This document shows positions 41,795 to 50,456 of a stretch of DNA of 64,000 bases, piece by piece. The notes under the pieces are model-generated. The model did not search any database and was not told where the DNA came from. It worked only from the letters and a program-made list of their open reading frames with translations. The translations under genes were made by a program, and so were the position numbers. Source of the DNA: Tumebacillus flagellatus (GTDB lineage Bacteria; Bacillota; Bacilli; Tumebacillales; Tumebacillaceae); assembly GCF_000714935.1 (NCBI RefSeq), contig NZ_JMIR01000031.1, forward strand, positions 1-64,000, read 5' to 3'. How positions within the stretch are numbered: position 1 is the first letter of the stretch; each line of letters begins with the position of its first letter.

Positions 41795-42670
41795 ATGCCT
41801 TCTTTGATCTTGAGAAAAAAGTATGCTCACGAAACCGCCTTGCGCGAACGGCTCTACCCGCTGTTTCAAACGGTTTTTGGCATCGACGCGGCTTTGCTGC
41901 GCGAGTATCATTCACGCGGGTTTTGGAATCCGACCTACTCTCCTTACACTCTGTTTGACGGCAATCTGGCCGTTGCCAATGCGTCGAAGTTCGCGCTTCC
42001 GTTGCTTCTCGACGGCCAAGCGGTGCAAGCGGCGGGCATTCAGTCGGTGATGACACACCCGGAGTATCGCGGGCACGGGCTGATGAAGCGCGTGTTCACC
42101 GAGTTGCTCTCCGACCTCGACCGCGAGACGGACTTGGCGTTTCTGCAAACAGACGCGCCGGAGTTGTATCGGCCGTACGGATTTCAGCTTTTAAAGCAAC
42201 ATCTGTTTACGGCGGAGATTTCGAAGCCGGCGAAGGCGGGCGGGTTGCGGAAAGTGGATTTTTTACAAGAGACGGGGCTCGTGCGGGAGATGTTCCAGGA
42301 GAATCAACCGGTGTCAAAGCGATTTGCGCCGCTTGCGTACGGGAGTTCGTTTGCGTTGAATCTGTATGATCCGTCCTGGCAAGAGCGGCTGTTCTACGCG
42401 GAGAGTTTGCGCGCGCTGCTCGTCTACGAAGTCCGCGACGGCGTGCTCCGGCTGTTCGACGTGGCAGGATGGAAGCTGCCGACGTGGGACGAACTGCTTG
42501 CCGTGATCCCGGACGCGTTCACGCGGGTGGAGTTTCACTTTGCGCCCGACGCGTTCCTCGACGGCGCGGTTCCGGTGCAGGTCGTGCCCGCCGCGTATCA
42601 AAACCTGATGGTGCGCGGCAACTTTCCGCTGGCGTCCCCGTTCAAACTCCAGCCGACTGCCGCTTTTTAG
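41795..42670 (+). CDS. GNAT family N-acetyltransferase, Eis-like two-part type
   Basis: A 291-residue protein with an N-terminal GNAT domain: the CoA loop VMTHPEYRGHGLMKRVFTEL near residue 87, then FLQTDAPELYRPYGF. A C-terminal half follows, recalling the second GNAT/sterol-carrier-like part of Eis-type proteins. It probably acetylates an amine substrate. The ATG has GGAG upstream and a terminator follows. It is divergent from the VanZ gene. Confidence 0.82.
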   Translation: MPSLILRKKYAHETALRERLYPLFQTVFGIDAALLREYHSRGFWNPTYSPYTLFDGNLAVANASKFALPLLLDGQAVQAAGIQSVMTHPEYRGHGLMKRVFTELLSDLDRETDLAFLQTDAPELYRPYGFQLLKQHLFTAEISKPAKAGGLRKVDFLQETGLVREMFQENQPVSKRFAPLAYGSSFALNLYDPSWQERLFYAESLRALLVYEVRDGVLRLFDVAGWKLPTWDELLAVIPDAFTRVEFHFAPDAFLDGAVPVQVVPAAYQNLMVRGNFPLASPFKLQPTAAF

Positions 42671-42681
42671 GTCGCACGCAA

Positions 42682-42717
42682 GAAAAAACCGCTACCGAAT
42701 CGGCAGCGGTTTTTTCT
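42682..42717. terminator. Bidirectional terminator
   Basis: AAAAAACCGCT and AGCGGTTTTTT arms with a short loop, shared by the GNAT gene and the convergent MFS gene, whose last codons it covers. Confidence 0.88.
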
Positions 42718-43894
42718 TATTGCCTGCAAGGCTTGCGATGTAGACGATCAGGAACACGACCATGATCACCGAAGCCAAGCGGTACATCATCGCGTAGCCG
42801 GTGTTCATCGCCACCGTCCCGAGCAACAGAGCGCCGAGCGCGACACCGAGGTCGATGGAGTTGAAGTACATGCCGTTCGCCATCCCGCGCTGTTCCGGCG
42901 TGACGACTTTGATCATCCACGCTTGGAACGACGGCTGCAACGCGCCAAGGCCCGCGCCGAAGATCAGCGCCGCTGCGGAGAGGAGCAGCAGACCTTTGGA
43001 GAACGACAGAATCAACAGCCCCAAGATCACGAGCAAGGCACCGGGGAACATCAGCGCGCCGTGGCCTTTTTTGTCAAAAATCTTGCCGGAGAGCGGGCGA
43101 ACCAGCACGACGGACACCGCGTTGACGAGGAAGAACACGCCGACGTTGGCGATGCCGACTTCCTTGCCGAACAGCGCCATGAAGCTGAGCAGACCGCCGT
43201 AGACGATCGAGAGCAAGAAGTTCAACAGACACGGAACCAACAGCTTGCGGTCGAACAGTTTGCGCGCATGCCCGGTGGCGGGTGCCGCTTGCGGCGGGGT
43301 ACGGAGCAAGGGAGCCACGAGCAAAAGCATCGGCAGAATGATCGCCACCATAAAAGTCGCGCCGGAAACGAGTCCGCCGAAGCCGCTTGCGAGCAACGCC
43401 AAGCCGATGGTCGGGCCGAGCGACATCGCAAGCGACGTGGAAAGTCCGTAATAGCCCATGCCTTCGCCCATGCGCTTAAACGGAATGACGTTCGACGTCA
43501 TCGTCGGGAACGTCGTGCTCGCCATGCCGAAGCCGATGCCGTAGAGCACGCGCATCAGCAAAAACATCGCGATGGTGCCGCACCAGTAGTAGCCCATGGT
43601 CGCGAGCAGCGCGATGCAGATGCCGAGAAACAGCACGAGATTGCGCTTGCCGCGTTGCAGCGCTTGGCCCGCGATCAGGCGGGAGACGATGGCGGATAAA
43701 GCAAACAGCGTGGTCACGAGCGACGCCGTCACGTCGCTGGCGTGAAAGTGGTCTTTCACATACGAAGGCAGCGCCGGCAACACCATCTGCAAATTCATGA
43801 ACAGGAACAAGTTGCACAGCGTCAGGACGATGAAGTTTTTCGTCCATAGTTTTTCTTGGGGCATCTCTTTCGTTGTCCCTCTGGATTCTTCCAC
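42692..43894 (-). CDS. MFS transporter (drug efflux type)
   Basis: A 400-residue major facilitator with twelve hydrophobic segments. The A-motif region between TM2 and TM3 reads SRLIAGQALQRGKRN, and motif C-like GPTIGLALLASGFGG is in TM5, as in drug:H+ antiporters. The start is GTG with AGGAGG eight bases upstream. It lies 12 bp downstream of a MarR regulator in the same operon, so export of a toxic compound that relieves MarR repression is likely. The substrate is unknown. Confidence 0.9.
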   Translation of the reverse strand: MEESRGTTKEMPQEKLWTKNFIVLTLCNLFLFMNLQMVLPALPSYVKDHFHASDVTASLVTTLFALSAIVSRLIAGQALQRGKRNLVLFLGICIALLATMGYYWCGTIAMFLLMRVLYGIGFGMASTTFPTMTSNVIPFKRMGEGMGYYGLSTSLAMSLGPTIGLALLASGFGGLVSGATFMVAIILPMLLLVAPLLRTPPQAAPATGHARKLFDRKLLVPCLLNFLLSIVYGGLLSFMALFGKEVGIANVGVFFLVNAVSVVLVRPLSGKIFDKKGHGALMFPGALLVILGLLILSFSKGLLLLSAAALIFGAGLGALQPSFQAWMIKVVTPEQRGMANGMYFNSIDLGVALGALLLGTVAMNTGYAMMYRLASVIMVVFLIVYIASLAGNKKKPLPIR

Positions 43895-43906
43895 TCCCTG
43901 AACCTC

Positions 43907-44335
43907 CTAGTCTTTCTCGTATCTCTCTACGTTTCGAATCATCTGTCCGAGCATCTGCCGAAGCAAATCGAGCTGCCCGGCGTCCAGTCCTTCCACGGAG
44001 TCTTGAATCGCTTGCGCTTCCAGCGGAATGGTTCGTTCCATCAACGCTTGGCCTTTCGCCGTCGCGTGGACGAGGAAAGCGCGGCGGTCTGTGGGACTGG
44101 GTTGTTTTTCGATCAAGCCCTTTTTGCCAAGGGCGTCGAGGATGCGGGCGGTGGTGGGCTGGTCCTTGGCGGCGCGCATCGCGAGTTCTTTTTGGTTCAG
44201 ACCGTCTGTTTCGCACACGCGAAACAACACCGACCACTGCTCCGGTGTAATGTCGTGTTCGCGCAGACGCATCGTGAGCAACTGCGTGATCTTGCGAAAC
44301 GTTTGGGAAATGAGGAAGCCGATGGGTGTGTCCAT
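43907..44335 (-). CDS. MarR family transcriptional regulator
   Basis: A 142-residue winged-helix regulator. The DNA-binding core is LNQKELAMRAAKDQPTTARI and the wing is KGLIEKQPSPTDRRAFLVHA with the conserved DRR. It is followed by the MFS gene and preceded by a promoter carrying palindromic elements, the usual layout for autorepression relieved by a small aromatic ligand. Confidence 0.93.
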   Translation of the reverse strand: MDTPIGFLISQTFRKITQLLTMRLREHDITPEQWSVLFRVCETDGLNQKELAMRAAKDQPTTARILDALGKKGLIEKQPSPTDRRAFLVHATAKGQALMERTIPLEAQAIQDSVEGLDAGQLDLLRQMLGQMIRNVERYEKD

Positions 44336-44354
44336 AGTGCGTCGCTCCTTTTAC

Positions 44355-44395
44355 TTGTCATGACAATTATATGTCTAACATATATTTCGAGTCAA
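44355..44395 (-). promoter_or_regulatory. marR-MFS promoter with palindromic operator
   Basis: On the minus strand TTGACT (44390-44395) and a perfect TATAAT (44366-44371) are spaced by 18 nt. The 12-bp palindrome TTGTCATGACAA (44355-44366) begins at the -10 box, and an ATATGT/ACATAT inverted repeat lies in the spacer. This is the expected place for a MarR dimer to block transcription. Confidence 0.78.
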
Positions 44396-44399
44396 GAAA

Positions 44400-44437
44400 A
44401 AAAGTCCTGCCCAAGCGAGTGCGGGCTGGACTTTTCT
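44400..44437. terminator. Terminator after the ybaK-like gene
   Basis: AAGTCC-TGCCC and GGGCT-GGACTT arms are flanked by A and T runs, between ybaK and the marR promoter. Confidence 0.7.
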
Positions 44438-44476
44438 TAGATTGCCTTGCCGTCGGGGTTGTTACTCCGAACCTCG

Positions 44477-44944
44477 TCAGCGGGAGATCTCAACGAGTTT
44501 CGCTTCGGTGGCGCGGATGAGGTCGGGACCGGAGAGGAAGATTTGCAAGCCGCGCTTTCCGGCGGAGATGGAGATCGTGTCGAGATGTTCGGCGCTTGCT
44601 TCGAGATAGAACGGGTAGCGTTTCTTCACGCCGAGGGGAGAGACGCCGCCGCGGATGTAGCCGGTGAGAGCTTGGATTTCCTTGACGGGGACCATTTCGG
44701 TTTTTTTGTTGCCGGAGACGGCGGCGATCGCTTTGAGATCGAGTTCAGCGTTGCCGGGGATGCAGCACATCAGCACGCCGGTTTTGTCGCCGCGCAGCAC
44801 CAGCGTCTTGAACACCTGCTCCGGCGGCAGTCCCACTTTGCCCGCCACCGTCACCGCGTCGAGTTCGTCCTCGTTGACAGTGTATTCATGCAGCGTATAC
44901 GAAATCTTCATCGTGTCCAAGATGCGGCACGCTGTGGTTTTCAT
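44477..44944 (-). CDS. ybaK: Cys-tRNA(Pro)/Cys-tRNA(Cys) deacylase YbaK
   Basis: A 155-residue trans-editing enzyme that hydrolyses Cys-tRNA(Pro) made in error by prolyl-tRNA synthetase. [20 protein letters not shown], the invariant Lys in SGNKKTEMV, and [20 protein letters not shown] with the GGVSP loop are diagnostic. The ATG at 44944 has AAAGGAC upstream. It is a single-gene unit. Confidence 0.94.
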   Translation of the reverse strand: MKTTACRILDTMKISYTLHEYTVNEDELDAVTVAGKVGLPPEQVFKTLVLRGDKTGVLMCCIPGNAELDLKAIAAVSGNKKTEMVPVKEIQALTGYIRGGVSPLGVKKRYPFYLEASAEHLDTISISAGKRGLQIFLSGPDLIRATEAKLVEISR

Positions 44945-45039
44945 GGAGATCGTCCTTTCTGCCGGTAGATCGTAAATCCGAAATTGAGGGCCAACACCCC
45001 CTTCTCTCAACGGAAGGGAGCGTTTGATACAGATGACGT

Positions 45040-45975
45040 TTACAGTTGGTATGTAGTTAAGTAGAGATTGAGATCTCTCAGATAGGCCCGATTCATCATC
45101 GCGGCGTCTTTGCCGTGGCTTCCGAACAGCAGCAGGTCTTTGTCGTTGTTCTTGGTGATCTTCGCCCGCTTGTAGAAGTCAGCTTGAAATTTGAAATACT
45201 TCGCGTACTCGTCGTTGATTTTTTTCAATTCGGGACTCAGGTTTTTGGACTCCGCTTTGACCTTCGTGTACAGTTCCTGATACGCCGGGCCGAGCGCGCT
45301 GATTTCCATGTCGAAGTTCCCGTTTGCCGGATCGTCCTTCCCGTTTACGCCAGCCACCAAGCCTGGCTTGACATCCTTGAGGCGAATCGGGATCATCGCC
45401 TGCTGGTACACTTGCCACTCGTAATCGCGGTCTTTGTCAAGCACCGCAGCCCCCCTGGGAACGCTGGCAGTATCTTGCAAGCGGTGCTCGTTCACATACT
45501 GTTTGTCAGCGTCCATATAGAGTTTGGCCTCGGCGGCCGCGTCGTTTTTGTAATGGGATGTCAGGTCTGACAGGATCTCTTTTCCGTGGTGCGTGTTGCT
45601 TTTGGCCTGTGTCTTGTAGTAGTCCATTTCCTGCTTCAGGTAGTCCGCATACTTGTCATGAACCGCTTTCAATTCCGGGGACAGTTTTCTGGACTCTGCA
45701 CGGTTTTCCTCAATCAATTTTTGATAACTGTTGGCCGCTTCTGTCCACCCTTTTTTGACAGAACTCGATTCATCGAGCAGAGGCAGGACGCCTTTGGCAT
45801 AGTTTTGGATGGACGCTTCGCTGCTCATGGTTCCAATCCACCACTGGTGATACAACGTGTACTCCTGTTGCCGTTCTTCATCGGTCGCGGCCTTACCCGA
45901 GGTGGATGCGCTGCACCCCGCGCTCAGCAAGACGCTGACGGCTGCCAGTGTGATGATCCAAGTTTTTTTACTCAT
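45040..45975 (-). CDS. Lipoprotein with an internal duplication
   Basis: A 311-residue predicted lipoprotein. Residues 1-21 are a signal peptide ending in the lipobox LSAGC, so the Cys would be lipidated and the protein anchored outside the membrane. Two similar units follow. [20 protein letters not shown] in the first matches [20 protein letters not shown] in the second, about 145 residues apart, each with a helical D/FYYK tail. No family is recognised. It stands alone with a strong terminator upstream of its start region belonging to msrAB. Confidence 0.82.
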   Translation of the reverse strand: MSKKTWIITLAAVSVLLSAGCSASTSGKAATDEERQQEYTLYHQWWIGTMSSEASIQNYAKGVLPLLDESSSVKKGWTEAANSYQKLIEENRAESRKLSPELKAVHDKYADYLKQEMDYYKTQAKSNTHHGKEILSDLTSHYKNDAAAEAKLYMDADKQYVNEHRLQDTASVPRGAAVLDKDRDYEWQVYQQAMIPIRLKDVKPGLVAGVNGKDDPANGNFDMEISALGPAYQELYTKVKAESKNLSPELKKINDEYAKYFKFQADFYKRAKITKNNDKDLLLFGSHGKDAAMMNRAYLRDLNLYLTTYQL

Positions 45976-46054
45976 AGGTTCACCCTACCCCTTCTGTACT
46001 CTATCTCTTTTTCCAAAGATACACTATACCACGTTTTTCCAGAATCATCCACGC

Positions 46055-46098
46055 AAAAAAGGCTCCCTGCGCACGCTTGGCACAGGGAGCCTTTTTGC
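46055..46098. terminator. Terminator after msrAB
   Basis: AAAAAGGCTCCCTG and CAGGGAGCCTTTTT arms with a loop of about 16 nt, immediately past the msrAB stop. Symmetric T runs make it work on both strands. Confidence 0.9.
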
Positions 46099-46108
46099 TC
46101 CGGCAAAA

Positions 46109-47080
46109 TTACTTGAACAGCTCCAGATACTCCCCGTACCCTTCCTTCTCCAAATCCTGCTTGGGAATGAAGCGCAGCGCGGCGGAGTTGATGCAAAAAC
46201 GCAAACCGTCCGGGCCCGGCCCGTCGTCAAACACGTGGCCGAGGTGCGAATCGGCATGCCGGCTGCGGACTTCCATGCGCACCATGCCGTGCGACGTGTC
46301 CACTTGTCCGGTCACGTTGGACATCGAGACCGGTTTGGTGAAGCTCGGCCACCCGCAGTCGGAATCGAACTTGTCAAGCGAAGAGAAAAGCGGCTCGCCG
46401 GAGACGATGTCCACGTAGATGCCCTCTTCCTTGTGGTTCCAGAATTCGTTGCGGAACGGGGGCTCGGTGCCGTTTTCCTGCGTGACGGCGTACTGGATCG
46501 GCGTCAACTTCTCGCGGAGTTCTTCGTGATTTTTGCGCAAGGTCCAATGGCGGTCGATGAAGGCGTCCCGCCCGGAGCCCTGACGGTAGCGCTTGTAGTG
46601 CGCCGGATTTTTCTTGTGGTAGTCTTGGTGGTACTCTTCTGCCGGGTAGAACCTGCCTGCGGGCACAATCTGGGTGGCAATCGGCTTGTCAAACACGCCG
46701 CTCGCTTCCAGTTCGCGCTTGGATTCCTCGGCGAGACGCTTCTGTTCTTCGTTGTGGTAGAAAATCGCCGTGCGGTACGATTCGCCGCGGTCGTAAAACT
46801 GGCCGCCCGCGTCGGTCGGGTCGATCTGCCGCCAGAAGATGTCGAGCAGTTTGGTGTACGGGAACACCGCCGGGTCAAACGTGATCTGCACCGCTTCGGC
46901 GTGACCGGTGGTTTCCGAGCAGACCTCTTCGTATGTAGGATTCTCCGTGTGCCCGCCGATGTAGCCGGACACGATGCCGTGGATGCCCGGCAACTCCTCA
47001 AACGGGGTCACCATGCACCAAAAACAACCTCCGGCAAACGTCGCCAGTTCGCGGCGTTCGGACGTTACCTGTTCGCTCAT
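46109..47080 (-). CDS. msrAB: Peptide methionine sulfoxide reductase, MsrA-MsrB fusion
   Basis: A 323-residue fusion that repairs both epimers of methionine sulfoxide. Residues 1-170 are MsrA with the catalytic GCFWC near residue 18. Residues 180-323 are MsrB, with DSDCGWPSF and the catalytic Cys in [11 protein letters not shown]. The zinc-binding Cys pairs found in many MsrB domains are not seen. ATG 47080 has AAGAGGAGG upstream; the longer frame extends into non-coding DNA. Single-gene unit. Confidence 0.95.
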   Translation of the reverse strand: MSEQVTSERRELATFAGGCFWCMVTPFEELPGIHGIVSGYIGGHTENPTYEEVCSETTGHAEAVQITFDPAVFPYTKLLDIFWRQIDPTDAGGQFYDRGESYRTAIFYHNEEQKRLAEESKRELEASGVFDKPIATQIVPAGRFYPAEEYHQDYHKKNPAHYKRYRQGSGRDAFIDRHWTLRKNHEELREKLTPIQYAVTQENGTEPPFRNEFWNHKEEGIYVDIVSGEPLFSSLDKFDSDCGWPSFTKPVSMSNVTGQVDTSHGMVRMEVRSRHADSHLGHVFDDGPGPDGLRFCINSAALRFIPKQDLEKEGYGEYLELFK

Positions 47081-47192
47081 TGACACAACCTCCTCTTGCT
47101 TTTGCAGCCTGATACCTTTCATTGTATCACCAAAGGATATTCCGTGCTGGATGTGGCACACTTTGCGTGAAGATGTGTTTTTCCAGAGGGGG

Positions 47193-47693
47193 ATGGCGCC
47201 CTTGCTTTGGGTGGAGAAGATGATCCTCGTTGGTTCCTGTTTGGTCATCGCGTTGTTGCTGTGGAAGTTTGTGCCGAGAGAGCGGCTGCGGGATGCATGG
47301 GTGATTTTTTTGTTCAACCAGATTATAACCGGCGCCGGAGGTCCGTTCGTCGTGGAGAAACGGATGCTCGAATACCCCGTGCGGGAATTCAGCTATGCCA
47401 ATTCGACAAGCTTTGTGTTTGAGTTTTATGCGTATCCGGCGCTGTGTGTGTTGTTCAACCTCCATTACCCCGAAGGCAAAGGTCTCGCACGGGGGTTGTT
47501 GCATTATCTGTTGTTTACGTCGGGGATTACGGCGTATGAGAAGGTGTTGGAAGTGTATACGGACTTGATCCGCTACATCAAGTGGGAGTGGTATTGGACG
47601 TTTGTTTCGATCTGGCTGACGTTTTGGATCACGCGGGTGTTTTACTTGTGGTTTCGCAAAGCGTTGCCCGGAGGTGATGCCCGTGTCCCTTGA
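47193..47693 (+). CDS. CBO0543-type membrane protein (first of a tandem pair)
   Basis: A 166-residue membrane protein with four to five hydrophobic segments. It has the family pattern [20 protein letters not shown] followed by [17 protein letters not shown] and a C-terminal TRVFYLWF. The following gene is a paralogue with the same motifs, and the two overlap by 11 bp. Start choice is uncertain (ATG 47193, or ATG 47220 in a less favourable context). Function unknown; such proteins often occur as tandem copies in spore-formers. Confidence 0.78.
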   Translation: MAPLLWVEKMILVGSCLVIALLLWKFVPRERLRDAWVIFLFNQIITGAGGPFVVEKRMLEYPVREFSYANSTSFVFEFYAYPALCVLFNLHYPEGKGLARGLLHYLLFTSGITAYEKVLEVYTDLIRYIKWEWYWTFVSIWLTFWITRVFYLWFRKALPGGDARVP

Positions 47694-48168
47694 ACGTTGG
47701 GTGTTGGTTGCCTCCGGGGTCGTGTCGCTTCTCCTCTGGTTTTTGCTCGTCCCGAGGAACAAAATCCGCGAGGCGCTGATGGCGGGGTTTTTTTATCAGA
47801 TGTTGGGGTGGATGGTTGAATTGATCGTCGTCCAGATGCGGTGGGTGGAATACCCGGTGCGCGAGTTTCCTCATGCGACGAGGATCAATTATACGCTTTT
47901 CACGATCGCGTATCCGACGGTTGTGATGCTGGCGGTTTTGTACGCCCCGCGGACGCGCTGGCAGAATCTGTTGTTCTTGTTGTTGGCGGGAGCGGGACTT
48001 GCGACGTTCGCGGATCTGGTAGAGATCTATACATCGTTGAGCGCGTATCGGCACTGGAATTGGTTTGCGTCGTGGGTGGCGTTCTTCATGAAAATCGCGC
48101 TGACATATGTGTTTACCGAGTGGTACCGCCAAGGTCTCGTACAAGAGAAAAAAGCCCAGACCCCGTGA
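47683..48168 (+). CDS. CBO0543-type membrane protein (second of a tandem pair)
   Basis: A 161-residue paralogue of the preceding gene. It shares LVPRNKIREALMAGFFYQM near residue 25 (compare [11 protein letters not shown] in the first copy), RWVEYPVREFPHATRINYT and DLVEIYTSLSAYRHWNW. The GTG at 47683, with GGAGG eight bases upstream and inside the end of the first gene, was chosen so that the N-termini align. Four hydrophobic segments. A terminator overlaps the stop. Confidence 0.78.
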   Translation: MSLERWVLVASGVVSLLLWFLLVPRNKIREALMAGFFYQMLGWMVELIVVQMRWVEYPVREFPHATRINYTLFTIAYPTVVMLAVLYAPRTRWQNLLFLLLAGAGLATFADLVEIYTSLSAYRHWNWFASWVAFFMKIALTYVFTEWYRQGLVQEKKAQTP

Positions 48169-48190
48169 GTTGCGGAGTCTGGGCTTTTCA
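48150..48190. terminator. Terminator, near-identical to the one at 50407
   Basis: AAAAGCCCAGACCCCG and CGGAGTCTGGGCTTTT arms. The same hairpin with only two or three loop changes recurs at 50407-50447. Confidence 0.88.
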
Positions 48191-48208
48191 GGTTGAACGC
48201 GACCTGCT

Positions 48209-48536
48209 TTATTTTTGGAAGCCGATGACGATCCATTCGTCGACAACATCCCAGAAGTTGATGTGGTAGCGGGGCTTTTTTTTTGAAGACCACAACACGG
48301 CATTGCCGTTGTCGCTGTTTTGCGTGTCAATGGCGACGTAGGTTCCCATGCCGTTGTGAAAAAAGCCGTACGTTGTGGTCAGGTCGATCTGGACGGGGGA
48401 TGGTATTCCGCAGTTCAGACCCCGAATGCGCTTTCCAGATTTGCAACAGAAGTTCGATCCGCTTGGAGGACTCTGTTGTTGTGAAAATGGCCCGCCAAGA
48501 AGACGGGATGGATTCGATCAAAGAGACGGCCCCCAT
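48209..48536 (-). pseudogene. Frameshifted small gene, possible second immunity protein
   Basis: Two adjacent minus-strand frames read as one protein of about 108 residues if one base is removed from a five-G run at 48395-48399. The first part starts at an ATG overlapping the SMI1/KNR4 stop (TAATG) and reads MGAVSLIESIPSSWRAIFT. The second reads TTYGFFHNGMGTYVAIDTQN and ends DEWIVIGFQK. The C-terminal pattern recalls SMI1/KNR4-like immunity proteins, but this is only a guess. A one-base sequencing error in the G run would equally explain it. Confidence 0.6.
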
Positions 48537-49006
48537 TATTCAGACAACATCGAGAAAAACTCCGACAGACTTCCGGCAACGTTTAGAAACACGGGGTTGA
48601 AATCTTCAGATTCTTCATGAAGCCACACAACAACCGATTGTTTTCCTTGATTCCTCAGGTCCAAGCACACAAAATCGCCTGCGAATAAACTGGCAAACGG
48701 GATGACATTTGCACCCACTAAGTTCTCATCATCAGTAAGCCGTGTATCAATTTGTGACAATACAACCTCGATGTCATACCACCCATGAGTCTCATCTGAA
48801 GCAGGATCTTCTAAGAGGCAAAGAAGTCTCTCGATCAAAAACTCCCTCCCCTTACCATGAAATACATTCGTGATCGGAGTTGCTCCATGATACGTTTTCA
48901 ATAAGTCATGAAATTCACTCGGCAACTCGACTCTGCAAGCCCTCTCAAAGGACTTCAATCTCTGGTCTGTCGGGGGCGGTAAGATGCTTTCCTCTAAAAA
49001 CTTCAT
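48536..49006 (-). CDS. SMI1/KNR4 (SUKH) family immunity protein
   Basis: A 156-residue protein with the SUKH pattern: the N-terminal ERACRVELPSEFHDLLKTYHGA helix-loop, then VIPFASLFAGDFVCLDLR and VVVWLHEESEDFNPVFLNVA, and a C-terminal helix LSEFFSMLSE. Such proteins neutralise the toxin encoded just upstream, here a WHH-type nuclease whose reading frame ends 24 bp away. The start ATG has GAGGAGGAATC upstream. The protein is intact even though the toxin gene is frameshifted, consistent with continued need for immunity. Confidence 0.85.
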   Translation of the reverse strand: MKFLEESILPPPTDQRLKSFERACRVELPSEFHDLLKTYHGATPITNVFHGKGREFLIERLLCLLEDPASDETHGWYDIEVVLSQIDTRLTDDENLVGANVIPFASLFAGDFVCLDLRNQGKQSVVVWLHEESEDFNPVFLNVAGSLSEFFSMLSE

Positions 49007-49030
49007 TCTGATTCCTCCTCCATTTACTTA

Positions 49031-50369
49031 CTATCTTCCAGACGGCCTATATGCCCATAAACCTGGGCTCCTACCGCCTTTATGAAAGGTAATGTTATGA
49101 ACTCCAAATGGAACCAATTCCATTCTACCTGGTATCTCAGAGTGATGCCACGTTGTTCCTTTTGGACGACCGCCTGGTATGCGTGAGTCTAGCCACTCAA
49201 ATTGAGCACTATCCGAGGACTGCCACATACTCTCCGGCAGTTCATCAACCTTTTGGATGACACCTGCTTTTTCGAAATCAGGGTATTGTGTGCCTGGCTT
49301 CATGGTGATCTCAGGAATAAGTCCCTTTTCGACTGCTTCTCGTTTCAAAGCAGTTTTTTGACCTGCCGTCAGATTTTCTCCTCCGGGAATGTCACTCCAC
49401 TTCCAAGGCCGATTTGAATTGACTACATTTGCATAATCATCGGCTGTCACTTTAACTTCTTGATTACTAGGTGCTGAACCAGATTGAGTTCTGCGGGCTT
49501 CTAATAGCGTTTCGTCTTTTTGAAGATTGTTGAGTCCTTTGAGGGCCGCTCCTGCACCATAAGCAGCTTCTGCTACACCTACCGCAGAAACGCCGGCTCC
49601 TGCGACCGCCCCAACTCCCGTCCATGAAAGCAGCACGCCCTCCCGCTGCCAGAAGAAGACCGTCCAAGGCCGTTACAACTCCGATCCCGGTTGAAATATA
49701 GTCACCGACGATCTTGCCCTGCACATATTCATCACTTCTAAAATCCGCTTTGTCATCAACAACGAGGTCAAGCAATCCCCAAGTCTCCGAAGATGCAACC
49801 GCATATTCGACACCTGTCAAAAAATCCAGCGCTTTTTCCCACCAATGACGTACTTTTGGCGTTGACGTTTGACTCGGTGCATGGTTTTGTACCGCATAGA
49901 CAAACAGCGAATGCAGCACAGGCTCAATTTCCCGCAAAGCTGTCGCTGCCTGCTCATCTGCCGCACGCGCTTCCATCTCAGCCGCATAATATAGGTCACG
50001 CGCCCTTTGTCGGATGCTATGAGACTCACTCTCATAGTGGGGGTCAGAAGTATTAAGATTTTGCAACTGCCATTCAACCTGTTGAGCTTGTCTTCTTAAA
50101 TCTTGAATGTGGTCATTCCGATTGGCAAGTGTTTGAAGTTGTGTTGCCGCTTGTTCTAAAGCACTGGCTACCTTTTGCAAATCTCCCGCCATTTGTTCAT
50201 GGACTCGGTTAAAACTTTGAGCCGCATCGCCTTTCCAATACTGTAAAAGGTGATGTGACGCGTCGCTGTACCGCTTGCCTTGTCCCCTCAGCGCGTTGGC
50301 CCCCGCCGTAAACTGATGGGCCACGTATCGTAAATTGTAGGAGTCCGCTTGAAACACAAAACCGACCAC
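49031..50369 (-). pseudogene. WXG/LXG-like polymorphic toxin with C-terminal WHH nuclease, frameshifted
   Basis: The gene starts at GTG 50369. Its first 240 codons encode a helical WXG100/LXG-like delivery region (FQADSYNLRYVAHQF, YWKGDAAQSFNRVH) and a hydrophobic glycine-rich segment. At about 49636-49646 the frame shifts. Compared with the intact paralogue at 55683 it lacks 11 bp, and the next frame continues LLSWTGVGAVAGAG to the stop at 49031. The C-terminus has GTTWHHSEIPGRMELVPFGVH and FHKGGRSPGLW, the HNH/ENDO VII-type WHH nuclease toxin. The SMI1/KNR4 gene downstream would be its immunity. As read, no full-length toxin is made. Confidence 0.82.
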
Positions 50370-50406
50370 CCTTTTTCTCTCAATCTTACCAAAATCGGAA
50401 ACTTCA

Positions 50407-50447
50407 AAAAAGCCCAGACCCCGTGAGTGAGCGGAGTCTGGGCTTTT
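50407..50447. terminator. Terminator after gluQ, copy of the one at 48150
   Basis: Arms AAAAGCCCAGACCCCG and CGGAGTCTGGGCTTTT. The hairpin separates gluQ from the toxin gene, whose start is 38 bp away. Confidence 0.88.
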
Positions 50448-50456
50448 CAGGTCTTC

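Noticed and set aside
49031-49636. Independent toxin gene starting at GTG 49636
   Set aside because: The frame begins in the middle of a segment aligned to the intact paralogue, and no properly spaced ribosome site precedes the GTG; it is better read as the 3' part of a frameshifted gene.
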